A stretch of DNA of 64,000 bases from Symbiodinium natans (GCA_905221605.1 CAJNDS010000699.1:1-64000); one strand, 5' to 3'. Shown: positions 19,340 to 30,648, counted from the stretch's first letter. Notes: generated by a model not told the origin, from the sequence alone. Numbers and translations are program-made.

Positions 19340-20005
19340 AACTTGCGAGTGTTTGCAGGAGTTCGGATTCGCCCTCAGCCCGTCCTTGGTTTTCGACTTC
19401 CCCAACGTGCGCGCGTTGGAGGCAATCAGTCATAAACACCGCGACCCCCGATCTTATTCGGAGCTGGTCGTCAGGCATGTTGTTCCCGACTCATGTTCTG
19501 CACGGTGTGGAACTTCCTTGGTAGGCGCATCTCGTCGAGGAGAGCTTGAACCATTGACGGATTGGCGATTTCACTGCTGCATCCGATGCCATTTGGTGCC
19601 CGTGTTGTTTGCGGCGAGCATTTCCAAGCCATCCATCACAAAGCGGATGACCGAACTACTGCAGGATACATGTAGGCACGTAAGAGAGCACAGACGGAGA
19701 GCATTGCACATCTAGATTTGCACGTCGTGCAGCTTGCGCAACACGGGTGTCTCAAACAGGCAGGTCCTCACAGATGTACAAAGATCATAGCGTCGAAGCC
19801 GGGATTGCGTTGAGATCTTCCCTTCACGTGCGCGCACACTCCTGCCTTGCCATGATGAACTTGGCAACTTCCTCGGCAACTATCAGCATGATAAGTGCAT
19901 GGATGTCTCTATTATTGTTTGGCTCAGTTTGTGTTGTCGGCTCACCCAAAACGTCGCGAACCCGCAAAGACCCTGACCAGTGCCCGGCCCCGCAACCGGC
20001 ATTTC
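19340..20005 (-). pseudogene. Decayed coding region, minus strand
   Basis: Read on the minus strand, consecutive blocks look coding but lie in different frames. From about 20002 one frame gives GHWSGSLRVRDVLGEP, NNNRDIHALIMLIVAEEVAK and FIMARQE; a shifted frame gives TCLFETPVLRKLHDVQI and then a TAG; the same frame resumes with SSVIRFVMDGLEMLAANNTG; another shift gives EIANPSMVQALLDEMRLPRK and FHTVQNMSREQ; a last one gives RIRSGVAVFMTDCLQRAHVG. At least three frame changes and one stop argue for a pseudogene rather than introns, since no good splice borders separate the blocks. Family not recognised. Sequencing indels are an alternative cause. Confidence 0.4.
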
Positions 20006-21597
20006 AATGGGAGGGGTGGGTGCAATTGGACTTAAACTGACTTCAAAGGCCCTGGACTTAACCAACACCAAACTGTTTGCGACGCCTGGAAAACTTGAGT
20101 TTAGGATTTAGGGTTTAGGGTTAGACACCCCTCTCCCTCAAACAATCACTGGACCTTATTGAAGCCCGGGCATGATAAGGACTGGAACAGTATCTCTGCT
20201 CGTGGACAATCGAAAGAGCAACGCCCGAACACTAAGCCCCTGTAACAACAAAGTATCTACTGAGGTGTAGTGATAGGAGGGAGTGGCGCAACCGTGCTGG
20301 CACGTGCACCGGTGCGAGCTGTCAAGAAAGAAGCTTCATTGCTAGGGTTTTGTGAGGGCTTGGTCTATGCAAGTTTGCTTTTGCCAACCCCCCTTTGAAG
20401 CGCTTTGGCCGCAGCTGCCCCGAAAGTTGCGGCTAACACTGCAAGAAGATTGGGTCAGCCAATTTCGCGCAGAAACTCTGATACTGTGTTGACACCTACA
20501 GCTCAGGGATCGAAAGGCGGCATGCCATGGCTTGGGGCTCAGGGCTCCTTATTGTTGAGTTGGTGGGCGACTGCTGCTCAAGCTGGACTCGAGTAGCCTC
20601 ATGCCAGAAACCGGCGCCCACAGCAATATCTTGAGTTGTCATGGAAAGGATGGCGAACCAAACCTATGCCGCAGCCAAGGCAGATTCGGCAGACATCCAC
20701 ACGACATCCGAAAACTCCCAGCCCCCACATCCTCCAGAAGCTTGCACCCCATAGGACTTAAGGTTCCTTCACGAAGGCCCCAGGCCCCCTACGCAGGGTT
20801 CGAGATTCGCCGCGCGCCCCGATGGCCGGCGACAGCAGGCTGCCTCCTGTCACGTGCAGGGGTTTGAGCATTTAGGCCCGTGCTCGATATGTTCGGCCAG
20901 CTTTGCGAGGACATCAGTGCACACAGGTTCGCACTGATAATTCATCATGATCATGCCAACTGTCACTATCAATCAGAGTCATAAAAGAACAATGACAATA
21001 ATAATAATAATCATAATCAGAGTCAGAATCATAGTAATAATATTAGTACTAATAATGATAATATTAAAAATTAGATATGGCTAGTAAGAATTATCATGAT
21101 AAGGTGCTTCCGCCCCTGGATCGCTGAAACTCCAAGAAATTGGGGTACCGGGCTGTTCCCTGTGTGCAGGGATGGCGTCCCAACGGAGAACAGCGAGACG
21201 AAGGAGCAGCCGAAGGCACCTTTGGAGGTTGACGGTTGCGGGCTGAAGCTGTGAGATGTGCGTATAATATGTACGTAAGCATGAATGTATGAAAGTACAG
21301 TATAAAGGCCCCGTGTCTTGGTATGGCCGAAACTTTGACCAAGAAGTTTGCTTCCCGCAGCGAGGATTTAAACCCCTTTAGCCCCCTACTAAGGAATGTA
21401 TGACAATGGAGGTGCAACAATAAACACATAGCATTGCCTGTGAGCTCAACGATGTTCACCACCCAGGTCATACACTTTGGTTTGTAGGACTTCCAAGGGC
21501 CTCATGACGGCCATGTGGCTAAGGATCGCGTTTGGCCCCGAAATCTTCTCACGCCCTCAAACCGCTGACCAAGAAGCCCTAAAGCCTTCCAAATGCC
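20006..21597. other. No confident gene; AT-rich trinucleotide block
   Basis: TTTAGGG words at 20100-20122. The parts 20405-20596 and 20601-20867 are open and partly coding-like (AAPKVAANTARRLGQPISRR) but lack motifs. The block 20937-21090 consists of AAT, CATAAT and CAGAGTCA words and resembles 60010-60190 in composition and words. Confidence 0.4.
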
Positions 21598-22958
21598 GGT
21601 TTAGGGTTTCGGGTTTAGGGTTTAGGGTTTAGGGCCGAGCACTTGCCAGGATCCACGCGCAGTGGTGCGGCTGAACTCAGAAGGTGGAAATTGACAACCC
21701 CAGGTGTTTCCAAACATGCCCTAAACCCGAGGCATTCATGAGGGCTAGGATGGTTTCAAGGATTCGGGGTGACAACCGGGTTGCGATTGGTGCATGCTGC
21801 TGGCGGATCATGGGTTTTGAGACTTCCGACGCCTAAAATATGCCACAACCTAGGACAACTATGGACAACTACCACTAGGATTGTAAGGGTGCACTCATAT
21901 CTGGAAGTCGGGCCTGAGGCTTTCAAGCAATAGCCGAATCGGGACCCCCTTGCCACCGCTGGAATGGCCTCAAACTCGCAACCCTTAGACCTTCAAAGTT
22001 CCACCTAAGTCCGATTTGGAGTTACATCCTTGAGATACAGGTCCCAAGGCCCCGAACCCCTAAAAAGGTGTCCAGGCCTTTGGTCGCGGCGCGTTTGCCG
22101 AGGTCGGAGGGACGGATCAAAGAATTACGGGGCTTAGAAGTTTTTCGAGGCTTTCTTGGCGGTTTTTGGAAAGGTTTGGAGGACCTTCCCTGGAGTTCTT
22201 TGGCTCTTTGGCCTTTTGGGTTCAGGCTCCAAGGGTTTCGTCGGCTGGAACTTGATGGCTGGTTTTAGGGGTTTAGGGGGTGTAGGCGACGGCTGAAGCC
22301 GATCTTTGAGGCAGTCGCGACATTCACCCGGGCTTACGACTTGCTGAAGGAGGTGGGGGGGGGGGGAGTGGGGGAAATGGGGCTTGCAGCAATTTGGTGT
22401 TGGTTTGCAGGCGCGGGGGGGGTCCAGGATTCGAGTTGATGCCAATTTCTTGTGCATGCAGTGTCACGAGAAAGCGCCTTGTCGCGATCTCCACCTCCAA
22501 GCCCCAAGCAGCAAACCCCGGATTTTCAGGCGCCGATTCCCAAGGGCGAGGAGACCGGGGGATTCCTGACGATGGCTGGGCTATAGCTGTGCCGAGAAGA
22601 ATTCTGCAGCGTGCACCCGCTATGTCAGTCATACCATGACAGTCAGGCAAAGCGTGGTTGTGTGCAGCAGGACGCCGAAGTGGCAAGGAGTGCCCGCAAG
22701 CGTGAACTGGCGTTGACGCGCCTCAACCGGGCAAAGGCCTGGATTGCAGTTTGGGTTGGTAATGCGGTGGCGGGTGCTCAGTAGATTGTCATTGGGCTTC
22801 GAATGGCATTGCCGAAGGTTGAAGCAGGTGAACTCAGCCAAATCAAGATGCGGGGCGTTCAGGGAATATGGCGGGCGTAGGCTTTGGAGTTGCCGTTGAG
22901 CGGTGTAGGGACGGTCGAATAAGGTCTCAGAAAGTCTCCTTACTCCTTCCCTTTTCAG
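21598..22958. other. No confident gene
   Basis: A TTTAGGG array at 21598-21634, a degenerate one at 22262-22280, and a G11 run at 22355. Both strands are open between 22134 and 22690 without a recognised motif. Confidence 0.4.
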
Positions 22959-23048
22959 CTCCAACAGTTACACAGGCCCGGCTGGGAGCTGGCGAATTCG
23001 CCGAGGCGGAGAAGGCTCGGGATATTTGGAGATGGCTGCGACTTGTCC
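22959..23048 (+). CDS. Candidate internal exon with classical splice sites
   Basis: A long pyrimidine tract (TCTCCTTACTCCTTCCC then TTTTCAG) precedes 90 nt that end at TTGTCC|GTAAGT, a perfect donor. All three + frames are open; the most protein-like reads TVTQARLGAGEFAEAEKARD then IWRWLRLV, an amphipathic helical pattern of the TPR/PPR type. No heptamer array borders this exon, which makes it a useful contrast to the others. A minus-strand frame of 176 codons (22927-23457, starting MHQLIKTQQCDLKLRQ) overlaps and is the alternative. Confidence 0.5.
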
Positions 23049-23642
23049 GTAAGTTTGGCTTGTTCTTGGCGTGTGTGTTTGAGTTTTGTGTCTTTGGTTG
23101 GGGATGCACCGGGTGACAATTTTGTGGTTTCTTCGGATGTGTGAGTGAGGCAGTTGGAGAGTTAACTCTTTGACGTCCCGATTCCTCCCAACAAAAACTA
23201 GCAAAGCCCTTGAGGCCCCCTTTGCCTTGCCAGAAGTCCTTTCTTGCGCGAAAGGGTTTGGCGATGTTCACGACTACGCAGATAGCCGATTCGAGCTTTG
23301 GTATATTCAGAGCCCGTCTCGTAGGTCTGTCTGAATGAAGCAACTTGTGGACAGCTCTGTGCGAGGACGCCATCGAATCTTCTGAAATCGTGCGCGCCCC
23401 ACTGGGTCCTTGCCGAAGCTTCAGATCGCACTGCTGCGTTTTAATCAGCTGGTGCATGATTAGTCCCCATGCGCCCTGTTAGCAGCATGACCCTAGAAAC
23501 CCTACACCACTTCCTTCCCCGCCTGGTCCTTGTTGTTCAGGACCCGACCTACAGCAAGGCAAAGACAATCCTCGCGGAGGTCTACACGAAGCAAGGCCTC
23601 CTTTGGAGCCCATCCAAAGGGCCTTGTTATGAGGTGGTATGG
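23049..23642. other. No further confident exon
   Basis: Includes the start of the competing minus-strand frame and a + frame at 23469-23678 (ending inside the next mobile element) beginning MRPVSSMTLETLHHFLPRL; neither is supported by borders. Confidence 0.35.
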
Positions 23643-23751
23643 CTACTATTTGTTCAGGAACCCCCCATAAAAAAATGATACTCCCTATACAATATATCCC
23701 TTATGAGGAAGAATGTTTTTATTTGTTGGGGGGTTCTTAAGTAAATAGTAG
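23643..23751. mobile_element. Family-2 inverted-repeat element, 109 bp, TSD ATGG
   Basis: Left end CTACTATTTGTTCAGGAACC, right end GGTTCTTAAGTAAATAGTAG, with C6 and G6 runs just inside. ATGG stands immediately on both sides (23639-23642 and 23752-23755). Confidence 0.85.
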
Positions 23752-24316
23752 ATGGGGGGTGTACAGGGGTTGAGAAGCAAGGCAGTTCCTTCAAGGCCTT
23801 AGAGAGAGCTGAAAAGGGACTTTCAACGGCCTTGTCTTTGGGAGGTGAAATGTTTTAAAGGGGGGTTGCAAGTCGCAATTGTTTTAAGGGTTGTACGGGC
23901 TTAAAAGGACCCCTAGGGTTTAGGGCTTTAGGATTTGATGGGGGTCAGTTGGAACCTCTTTTCGTGAGACCATGCGGTCCCGGGTTTTGAATCTGACCTG
24001 GATCGCACAGTGAACCAGATTGTGTCTTACTGCTGGAAATACTCAGGACAAACAAACATCGGCAAGCGAAAACGAAAAAAATCAAATCAGGGCACTTCCT
24101 CTTGCAAAACGAGCAAGGACGCAAGCTGTTCTAGTGCGACTTGACCTGGCCAGTGTGCCGGTTGTGGAGGGAGGGGACGCGTGCGCCTCCCTCGGTTGTC
24201 GTACTGGTTTTGTCTAGAATGATTGTGATCGAGACGTTCGTCCACCTTTCTGCAAAACAGGCAAAAGAGTCCTGGCGGGCCGGGGTTTGAAGGTTGTCTC
24301 TCAGCACAGGGAAGAT
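23752..24316. other. No recognised gene
   Basis: TTTAGGG words near 23913-23935. A + frame at 24020-24217 has no motif. Confidence 0.45.
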
Positions 24317-24370
24317 CTCTAAACCCTAAACCCTAAACCCTAAACCCTAAACCCTAAACCCTAAACCCTA
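24317..24370 (-). repeat. Telomere-like CCCTAAA array
   Basis: Seven heptamers. Confidence 0.97.
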
Positions 24371-24385
24371 GTTTAAAAATGCCAG

Positions 24386-24456
24386 GGCGGCTGAAAGAAG
24401 CGGAGGCGGCCCTGGCTTCGGTGGACAAGCCAGGCAAGAGAATTCACCGAATCTAG
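24386..24456 (+). CDS. Candidate exon, possibly terminal
   Basis: After AATGCCAG and two bases the frame reads RLKEAEAALASVDKPGKRI then HRI and a TAG stop at 24454-24456. It lies between a C-rich array and a G-rich array (from 24473). If a GC donor is used after CAAGCCAG it would be an internal exon instead. The Glu/Ala/Leu pattern suggests a helix. Confidence 0.42.
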
Positions 24457-24472
24457 GGCCCTTACGGATTTG

Positions 24473-24615
24473 AGGGTTTAGGGTTTAGGGCTTAGGGATC
24501 AAGGGGTTTGAGGGTTTGTGGTTTAGGGTTTAGGGTTTAGGGGCTTGAGGGCGTAGATTTGAGGGGTTTGAGGGGTTTGAGGGATTTGAGGGATTTGAGG
24601 GATTTGAGGGTTAGG
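24473..24615 (+). repeat. TTTAGGG array passing into a 9-bp GGGATTTGA repeat
   Basis: Heptamers and GGGCTTA variants (24473-24545) grade into GAGGGGTTT and GAGGGATTT nonamers (24550-24615). Confidence 0.92.
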
Positions 24616-26366
24616 CTTCAGGGATTTCAGGGTGAGGTGAGATGTCAGGGTTTGGAGATATCCCTGCCACAAGTTGAAAGGCATTGTGTGACACTGCAAG
24701 GACAAGCCCCCGGACCCGCACACTGAATTTGCTGCGCGTTCCAGTAGTTCGGAGGTTCTTGCTTGCATGTTGAAATCGGAGTTTGCTGCCTGCGTGTGCT
24801 TGTGCTGCTTGAACCATTCAAGTCTCCAGTTCCTAACCGGCAAATGGGAACAAGGGCACGTAAACCTCAAGCGCCGTAAGCTTATTGTTTGAAATCGTTT
24901 CAGGGTCGCGGACGCAAAGTCCTTTCCTCAACCTTCGAAAGAAGGTCCTCTGATCAATCTTCAAAAAGAAGAGCTCACCCCCCCCTTGTCACCGTTCTCC
25001 CTCAGACAGGCCTCCCTGGAATCTTAACTCCGAAATGATTTAAGTTTGACCGATTGGGGGGTGTAGGGCTGAGGAAGTTAAGTTAGGGTCCTAAGGGTAG
25101 GACCAGGCTTTCCAAATTCGGAACGGGCAGGCTTTTAACTCACAGGCGCGCAGAGCAAATGTATAGGGTTTAGGGTTGGTTTTATGAATCCAGAATTCCC
25201 AACAACCCTCGACTCGGCGAATCAGCTCCTTCCAGCACGCACATCGAAAAGACCTTCTAGCGCCATTCCTCAAAGCCCTATAAACCTGCTAAAGCGGTTT
25301 CCGAAGCAGGTGGGGGTGGGGGGCGGTACCCTTTATAGGGGATCCTGGAAAAAGGATCCAAGTCGCCGGATACCCTCTTCTTGGGGAGGTGCACCTATGA
25401 AGCTCCGAAAGAGCGAATGAAGTGCGAGAGCGGGAGATGCATCCTAAACCCTGAACCTTCTTCAACCTCAACCGTCAAAACATTCATCTTTCAAAGTACG
25501 AAACCCTAACCTTAGACCCCTTACTTGTGCATGTTTACATACATATACACACACACTTACTTACAGATGTACGTATGTACATATGCATGTATATATATAT
25601 ATGTGCATTGTTTTCTTATATCTTTGTCTGCATATAGAGCCATCTGAAATCAGGCCCGGGCCCGCCAGAGCTTCCCCGCCTTGGGACGCTCCTCCGTGAC
25701 GCCGCCTGGCGTGGCCTGGGAGCCTATGCCTGGGAGCCCAACTTATCGTGAGGGTTTAGGGTTTAGGGTTTAGGGTTGCGGGGTGCAAGAAACATGCACA
25801 CAACCTTACCAAAAGTGACGAAAACGAAACTAGGCCTAAACTTTAAACCCGTCACTCGTTTCTCTGCGTGCTAGGGCCTTGCAAGTTTGTTGAGCGTTGG
25901 GGCTTTGTGCGCATAGAAGTTCGAATGTTCTCCCTTGTCTCTCAAGTCCTTTTGACTTAGTGGGTGAGATCAGGCGAGATTGGGCAGCCGTTTACGATTT
26001 CGGTTTCACATTCTGTATGGGATTCAATTAAGGTGGCTCCAAGGCCAAGACCTTGTGTTCGGGAGGCTGAAATTGGTGGTGGGCGTCGAAGTTTTAAGCA
26101 AATCACAAGCGCCCTATGATTCGGAAAAACTACTCGAATCGCGCGGTTTAGGCGGTACAAGTGCTTGAACCGCCTAACCGCGCCCAACTTCCTAAAAACC
26201 TTAAGACACCCAGCAAGTTTTGCAGCCAAGGACGAGATATTCGTGGCCTGCAAGTGCTACCTACTCTGTCTGTGCAACTTCGCAATCTACATAGCCGACA
26301 CGATTTACAGAGAACAAAGCGCCCCCAACACTCTCCAACCCGTGCTAATACCTCCGTCCCCCTAAG
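24616..26366. other. No confident gene
   Basis: Holds a TA-rich microsatellite (25545-25602), single CCCTAAA words, and short TTTAGGG arrays at 25166 and 25751-25778. Open frames on both strands around 25184-25420 and 25957-26253 have no motif. GGATCC occurs twice near 25340. Confidence 0.4.
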
Positions 26367-26500
26367 TATGCCGGTGCCAGAAACATCCGTTTCTCAAGGC
26401 TCTTCTTTTGTTGTTCCTGCTACTCGTCATCACGCTGCATCGACGGGCTGCGCTCAGCGCTCTCTTAGGCGCCGCCCGGCGGCAGGGCTCGCAGAATCTA
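26367..26500 (+). CDS. Candidate exon, Ser/Arg-rich
   Basis: A branch-point-like GCTAATA and the pyrimidine-rich CCTCCGTCCCCCTAAG precede 134 nt ending at AATCTA|GTGTTTAGGG. After one base it reads MPVPETSVSQGSSFVVPATR, then HHAASTGCAQRSLRRRPA and AGLAES. The donor is part of a TTTAGGG array. Family unknown; low-complexity composition. Confidence 0.45.
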
Positions 26501-26502
26501 GT

Positions 26503-26527
26503 GTTTAGGGTTTAGGGTTTAGGGTTG
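26503..26527 (+). repeat. Short TTTAGGG array
   Basis: Three heptamers directly at the donor of the preceding candidate exon. Confidence 0.93.
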
Positions 26528-26686
26528 AGGCTTTAAATGAGAGTGTTTTGTTTCGTGTCGGAGTTCAAAGAACGGCTCTCAAGGTTCTTAGTTCGCCCTG
26601 TGCTTTTGCCTGGAGAAAAATTTCGGAGCTCAGCAAGGCCTTTGGGTTTTCAACGGCTTGGGAGCAAGAACTTCGACTTTGCACCC

Positions 26687-26761
26687 GAAACCCTAAACCC
26701 TAGACCCTAAATCCTCAGCCCGAGACCCTAAACCCCAAACCCTAAACCCTAAACCCCAAAC
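26687..26761 (-). repeat. Degenerate CCCTAAA array
   Basis: About eight units with CCCTAGA and CCCCAAA variants. Confidence 0.94.
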
Positions 26762-26769
26762 ACCCCCAG

Positions 26770-26798
26770 CCCTCGGAGCGTAGGGACCGGGCTTTTGA
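26770..26798 (+). CDS. Candidate mini-exon, 29 nt
   Basis: Between ACACCCCCAG and TTTTGA|GTTTGG; reads PSERRDRAF plus two bases. It is the shortest candidate and rests on position and borders alone. Confidence 0.28.
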
Positions 26799-27016
26799 GT
26801 TTGGGGGTTTTGGGGTTTGGATGGTCATCAAGAGGTCTCGAGGCTCAGACTTTCCAAATAGTTGAACTCTGACATTGGTTTGGGGTTTAGGGCTTAGGTA
26901 AACCAGCTCTGAGAACTGAGGACACCACGCCATTGGAGGAAGAAAACTTGGCCAACGTGCTGAGGCCGAGCGTGCTGAGTTTGCTTTGGTGTTCCGGGCT
27001 TTGGCGGTCGCGGAAA
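26799..27016. other. No confident gene
   Basis: G-rich words GGGGTTTGG and a single TTTAGGG unit at 26885. Confidence 0.4.
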
Positions 27017-27121
27017 AGTCCGCTTCAAGCACTGGGCCGCGTTTCAAGCACGCTGGAGTCAAGCGCGGATCCATTCAAGCACGCACGATTCAAGCACAAT
27101 TCTCGATTCAAGCACTGGCGG
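27017..27121. repeat. Degenerate repeat of ATTCAAGCAC
   Basis: Six copies of TTCAAGCAC-type words spaced by 8-20 bp; a further TTTCAAGCA stands at 27204. In one + frame it encodes IQAR, IQAQF and IQAL units. Confidence 0.7.
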
Positions 27122-27206
27122 CTGCAGCACCCACCGAGTTCCGACTCACTGCGATTTGGGCTCCCCACCTTGTCTGTCGACTTTAGAGGTTAGGGTTTTT
27201 CGTTTC

Positions 27207-27362
27207 AAGCAGAATATACAAACACACGTATACAAGTACGTATGTATATACATATATATATATACATAAACAAATACATGTGCATATTTTTCATATACAG
27301 ATACATGTATACATATTCATATAATTACATATGCTGGTATCGGTGTATGTATGTGTGTATGC
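27207..27362. repeat. TA/CA-rich microsatellite
   Basis: ATATACATATATATAC repeats with ACATGTATAC words. Confidence 0.93.
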
Positions 27363-28000
27363 AATTCTGTCGAGGGGCTTCAGGGTTAAAGGGTTTTCAG
27401 GATTTAAGGCTTTAGGGTTTTGCGCTCTTGTCACACCAATCAAGGATTTGAGTCACGGTCGAGGGTTTTTCGGGTTTAGGATGTTAAGGGCTTTTTAACT
27501 TTAGGTTTCAGGGCTTTTGCACACCACTCAAGTCTTTCAGGGCTGTGAGGGCTTATGGGACGTCAGAAGACTTTTGAGTTTATGGGTTTTGCACCCGGTG
27601 TGCGAATCGGTTCCCTACCATCACGGTCGACTTGATACGAAGCCCTAATGTCCAGAATCCCACGTACAAGGGTACTCCGCCACACTTCCAGAGCCAGTAG
27701 CCCCTGTCCCTGCAAAGATACAGCGCCGGCTACGGCCTTGGCAGCTTCCACGCGCGGCTCCGCGCAGAACACGCAGAGGCAAGATCCCGAACCTCTTGAA
27801 GCCGCGAGCCTGCATGGATTACAGCCGACGCAGCAGACGACACAAGCCCGCGCAGAAGTAAAGGCAGCCCCCCCCCCCCCAAAGCATGGTCCAAAGCAAT
27901 ATGGCAATCCGGCATGATGCCTTGCTCCGTGACAGGACGTGTCCAAAACGACGGTCTGGAAAATCACCAGCGCGCAGGCAGAGAGGGGTTGGGCAACTTG
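27363..28000. other. No confident gene
   Basis: The stretch 27563-27967 is open on both strands, GC-rich, with a C10 run; no motif. The + frame reads DTAPATALAASTRGSAQNTQ. Confidence 0.35.
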
Positions 28001-28039
28001 AGGGTTTAGGGTTTAGGGTTTAGGGTTTAGGGTTTAGGT
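28001..28039 (+). repeat. Telomere-like TTTAGGG array
   Basis: Five heptamers. Confidence 0.95.
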
Positions 28040-29136
28040 TGAGAAACCACCTTGTCATTGTTGCTGCGCGCCGACTGTGGTTCTTCGTAGTCGTACATAC
28101 TTCCATGCTCTGCACATGATTGGCAAAGATTCCTAGCACAGCTGGGAATGCCGAGCTTGGCTACATGACTAGAGGCTACAACGGGCAAAAGGGAGTTCAC
28201 AGCCATGCAGGAGAAAGAGGAGGAGTAGGAATACATGCGGCTTAGGTCCCACAACATACATCTTCCGACAGAGGGCGATGATGTTGAATCCTTCCTGTCG
28301 ACAAAAAAAGGTTTATGGTATGGTGGGTCCGGCAGCTTGATTCCCCCAGCCCCAAACCCTTAACGCAGGATTTAGGTTCTGGGGCGTAGGATTTAGGATC
28401 TCGAAGTTTCGAAGTTTCGGTGGAAGTAACCCTTCGCTTCACGGAAGGAAACCGAGTTCATCAGCCAGGCACGCACGTGCCGGATTTCTCCGCGCGTGGG
28501 GGTGAGGGGTTGGGGTTTTGGATTTGGGACGATATTTCCGGCTAACCTTCGTATCACAAGATGTTTCGGCCATAGAGGGCTTCCAGTGTCATCGGGATGC
28601 TGAGACTAGTTTGGGAGGGGGGGGGGGGGTGGGGTTTAGGCTTTTGGGCACATGGAACTTGAAGCCTGGAACCCTGAAGCCAAAAAGCAGTGGAGAAGGA
28701 GGCCAGCGCTTAAAGAATCCCTGAAGCCCCAGCAAGTCCCTCGACCAGTTTCGGGCTTTAAAATTGGGGTTTAGGGTTTAGGGTTAAGGGCTTAGGGAAG
28801 TAGAGCTTAGGGAGGCATTGGATTGAGCCCATACATCAAGCAGGAATCTCGCGTGTGTGGTCCGCAAGGCCTTTGGGAAGCAGGCTGCCCAAGATGGCGG
28901 CCGCCTGATGCTTTTGTACTGGGGAAAGCTTCCCCAGAAGCCCCTCGTCTTCCGATCACCGGTTTGATGGTTGATGGTTTGGAGTAGCTTCGGAGGTTTT
29001 GAGACCGGCACGGCTATTCGGGCTCAACGCGGTTTGGTAGCAGATGAGACGTGGCCCCAAAAGTTCGGGTTTGCGGGGGCTTTTGCTGGTCTAAACTCCA
29101 ACGACCTACCAAAAACGAAAAGAAGCACAAACTGCA
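28040..29136. other. No recognised gene
   Basis: Contains a G11 run (28617-28629), a TTTAGGG array at 28768-28797 and minus-strand open stretches at 28027-28257 and 28784-29011 without motifs. Confidence 0.4.
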
Positions 29137-29152
29137 AACCCTAAACCCTTAG

Positions 29153-29210
29153 AACGTTCTTGAAAGTCTTTGGCAATCCTAGTTCTGGCCGTTCAGCGTT
29201 CCCAAATAGA
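29153..29210 (+). CDS. Candidate internal exon, 58 nt
   Basis: Preceded by CCCTAAACCCTTAG and followed by AATAGA|GTTGCT. After one base it reads TFLKVFGNPSSGRSAFPNR. The left border again joins a CCCTAAA word to the AG. A C-rich array follows only 26 bp later, so the intron to the next exon would be short. Family unknown. Confidence 0.48.
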
Positions 29211-29236
29211 GTTGCTCTTCTGTTAGGGGGGGGGGG

Positions 29237-29343
29237 GCCTAAACCCTAAACCCTAAACCCTAAACCCTAAACCCTAAACCCTAAACCCTAAACCCTAAAC
29301 CCTAAACCCCCCTGGCCCCTAAACCCCCTAAACCCTAAACCCC
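29237..29343 (-). repeat. Telomere-like CCCTAAA array
   Basis: Twelve heptamers following a G12 run, with a GGCCCCTAAACCC interruption. Confidence 0.97.
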
Positions 29344-29362
29344 TCTAAGTTGAACACCCCAG

Positions 29363-29445
29363 GCATGGCAAGGGCGAACACTCCTCCAAGCCCAAGTGGA
29401 TCGGGCTCCTGGCGCTCCTGCCGAAGCGCCTCAGCTTCCTTTGTG
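29363..29445 (+). CDS. Candidate internal exon, basic-hydrophobic
   Basis: Bounded by AACACCCCAG and TTTGTG|GTACTT. After one base it reads HGKGEHSSKPKWIGLLALLP then KRLSFLC and one more base. Opposed heptamer arrays stand on both sides (29237-29343 and 29486-29513). The hydrophobic stretch WIGLLALL followed by basic residues could be membrane-proximal. Family unknown. Confidence 0.58.
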
Positions 29446-29485
29446 GTACTTTACGTAACTTTAGATCCTTATCTTTTTTGGGTTT

Positions 29486-29513
29486 TTAGGGTTTAGGGTT
29501 TAGGGTTTAGGGT
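29486..29513 (+). repeat. Telomere-like TTTAGGG array
   Basis: Four heptamers. Confidence 0.95.
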
Positions 29514-30210
29514 GTTTATTGGGTGTCTTAGTAAGGCAGCTAAAAGTTTAATTTATGGCTACCCTCCTGAGTGCAGCCAAGTTTCGTAAAGGGTAAATCG
29601 CAGGGCGCTGATACAAGTAGGCTTATGCGTTTCTGGCTTTTGTTGCCTTGCCAATGTCCCCAGCTGCAAGGTGTTGTAACTAAACATGCACTTCCAAGTA
29701 GGATGGAAGGTTTCGGGCTGCGTGAGCCCTGACTCGAATTTCACGCATTTGCCAGGGGGAGAGGTATTCTATTCCTATCGTAACCCTTATAGAGCCCCTA
29801 GTTGAAACTTATGTCTTTAGGGGTATACAGGTAGTTGTAGTCCGCGGCTCAATACATTTAAAAATGAACGCTTGCCTCCATGTCGCGTGTCAGCAACCCC
29901 CCCCCCCCCCCCCCCCCCCCACCCCCTCACCCCCGCCATGGTATCCCCCCACCCTCATCCCCCACCGCCACCCCTAAACCCAAAGCCCTTATTCCCCGAA
30001 ACCCTAAAGAATCTCTGCCCGACAACCCTCCGCAAACTCTTTCCAACCCTAGGAAACAAACGCACCCTAAACCCTGAACACTGAAACGCAAATTGTGCGC
30101 CGAAAAATGTTCTACATCAAATTCTGACACCCCGCCCCTGACCGCTGGGGCAGCACGCCGCACCATGCATTGGTGGTGGTGGTGTGTATACATATACATA
30201 TATATATATA

Positions 30211-30242
<32 letters not shown>

Positions 30243-30436
30243 TATTATGTATACATATATATATATATGCACACGTACAGAAAGACACATGGAACCACAA
30301 ACAGGCCGAAGCCGTGAGATCCAGACTCCAAGCCCTTTTGCGGAAGCTTTGGATGGACCTGAGGCATCCAAAGAATCCCGAGCCCCTGGAAACTAAAAGC
30401 GCGAGTCTGAACCCCGCATCGTGAACTTCCTTCTTC
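29514..30436. other. No recognised gene
   Basis: A C23 tract (29897-29920), CCCTAAA words near 29970-30075 and a TA microsatellite at 30184-30272. Confidence 0.45.
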
Positions 30437-30471
30437 CCTAAACCCTAAACCCTACCCTAAACCCTAAATCC
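30437..30471 (-). repeat. Short CCCTAAA array
   Basis: Four heptamers. The next 110 bp read MPRKLNPAIFDRRLAHQ in one frame (from 30498), a possible exon with no clear borders; further CCTTAAA words stand at 30590-30608. Confidence 0.85.
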
Positions 30472-30610
30472 TACACTACGCGTCGCCCTCCACCCTCATG
30501 CCAAGGAAGCTGAACCCTGCGATCTTCGACCGGCGCCTGGCGCACCAGGCTACTTGCCCAAGTCGGCCAGGAGACAAACCCAATCAAGACCTTAAACCTT
30601 AACCCTTTAG

Positions 30611-30648
30611 CCACGGCTCTTGTGTCAGGATTCATTGCATCGGACTTG
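30611..30648 (+). CDS. Candidate mini-exon, 38 nt
   Basis: Preceded by AACCCTTTAG and followed by GACTTG|GTGCCT. After two bases it reads TALVSGFIASDL. No G-rich array on the right. Confidence 0.3.
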
